Below are positions 63,977-64,000 of a stretch of 64,000 bases of DNA, piece after piece; positions within the stretch are counted from its first letter, which is position 1, and the number at the start of each line of letters is the position of its first letter. The position numbers and the translations under genes are program-made. Origin of the DNA: Xanthomonas sp. DAR 35659 (GTDB lineage: Bacteria; Pseudomonadota; Gammaproteobacteria; Xanthomonadales; Xanthomonadaceae); contig NZ_CP162488.1 in NCBI RefSeq assembly GCF_041242975.1, positions 1,726,001 through 1,790,000 of the forward strand. Reading direction: 5' to 3'. Under the pieces are notes generated by a model, which saw nothing but the letters and a program-made list of their open reading frames with translations, made no database searches and had not been told where the DNA came from.

Positions 63977-64000
63977 TTAGCCGATGTGCACGCGTTCGCC
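63977..64000 (-). CDS. purM: 3' end of a gene, probably purM (AIR synthetase)
   Basis: Only the last seven codons and the stop are inside the window (GERVHIG). The short ending resembles the C-terminus of PurM proteins (E. coli ends in a similar Arg-Val-Val-Ile pattern), and purM is expected next to purN. The assignment rests mostly on context. Confidence 0.4.
   Translation of the reverse strand, partial: GERVHIG

Overview
The window is a high-GC, gene-dense chromosomal segment from a gammaproteobacterium of the Xanthomonadaceae, most likely a Xanthomonas. The evidence is the gene content and order: the kdsD-kdsC-lptCAB-rpoN-hpf-ptsN-hprK-rapZ-ptsH-ptsI block, yggS/pilT/pilU with proC, a PL1 pectate lyase, tandem DUF3108 genes beside purN, and many intergenic copies of a palindromic repeat reading TGTAGGAGCGGCTTCAGCCG. 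The species cannot be fixed from the sequence alone. No rRNA, tRNA or CRISPR array was found.

Layout. 1-1774: 5' part of a GlxA-type regulator, an isochorismatase-family hydrolase, and a cupin gene broken by a 265-bp inverted-repeat element. 1800-5400: aroB-aroK, pdxH, an AAC(6')-like acetyltransferase and a BtuF-like protein. 5420-7385: an MFS exporter divergent from soxR, with a SoxR operator between them. 7509-10985: DUF4426 lipoprotein, proC, a secreted protein of unknown function, and yggS. 11072-13377: pilT and pilU (twitching-motility motors). 13537-16295: a beta-propeller protein overlapping a MASE1-GGDEF diguanylate cyclase. 16531-17980: a membrane gene with an in-frame stop, and a YitT-like protein. 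18481-23212: a haem-motif lipoprotein with a LodA-like quinone-cofactor oxidase and its LodB-like flavoprotein. 23292-27884: DUF72 gene, a secreted protein, tag and a DUF4153 membrane protein. 27992-30015: yqgE-ruvX-pyrB. 30272-38124: M1 peptidase, pectate lyase, chemoreceptor and two small exported proteins. 38713-46259: amino-acid permease, ArsB-like transporter, small proteins, an esterase and mgtE.

46260-48060 is a sharply AT-richer island. It holds a compact secreted Rhs-core gene with a HExxH C-terminal domain and, overlapping it by ATGA, a small exported protein that I read as its candidate immunity partner. This is the most interesting system in the window. The Rhs gene carries an in-frame TAA, so it may be decaying. 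The island sits next to the otherwise conserved block 48060-58469. That block joins a regulatory phosphotransferase system (EI, HPr, a mannose-type EIIA, HPr kinase, EIIA-Ntr), RapZ, sigma-54, HPF and lipopolysaccharide (Kdo synthesis and Lpt transport) genes.

58522-64000: a BolA-family gene, murA, an EF-hand protein, two DUF3108 paralogues, purN, two membrane proteins and the last codons of what is probably purM. Many adjacent genes overlap by 1-4 bases (ATGA/TGATG), which indicates translational coupling.
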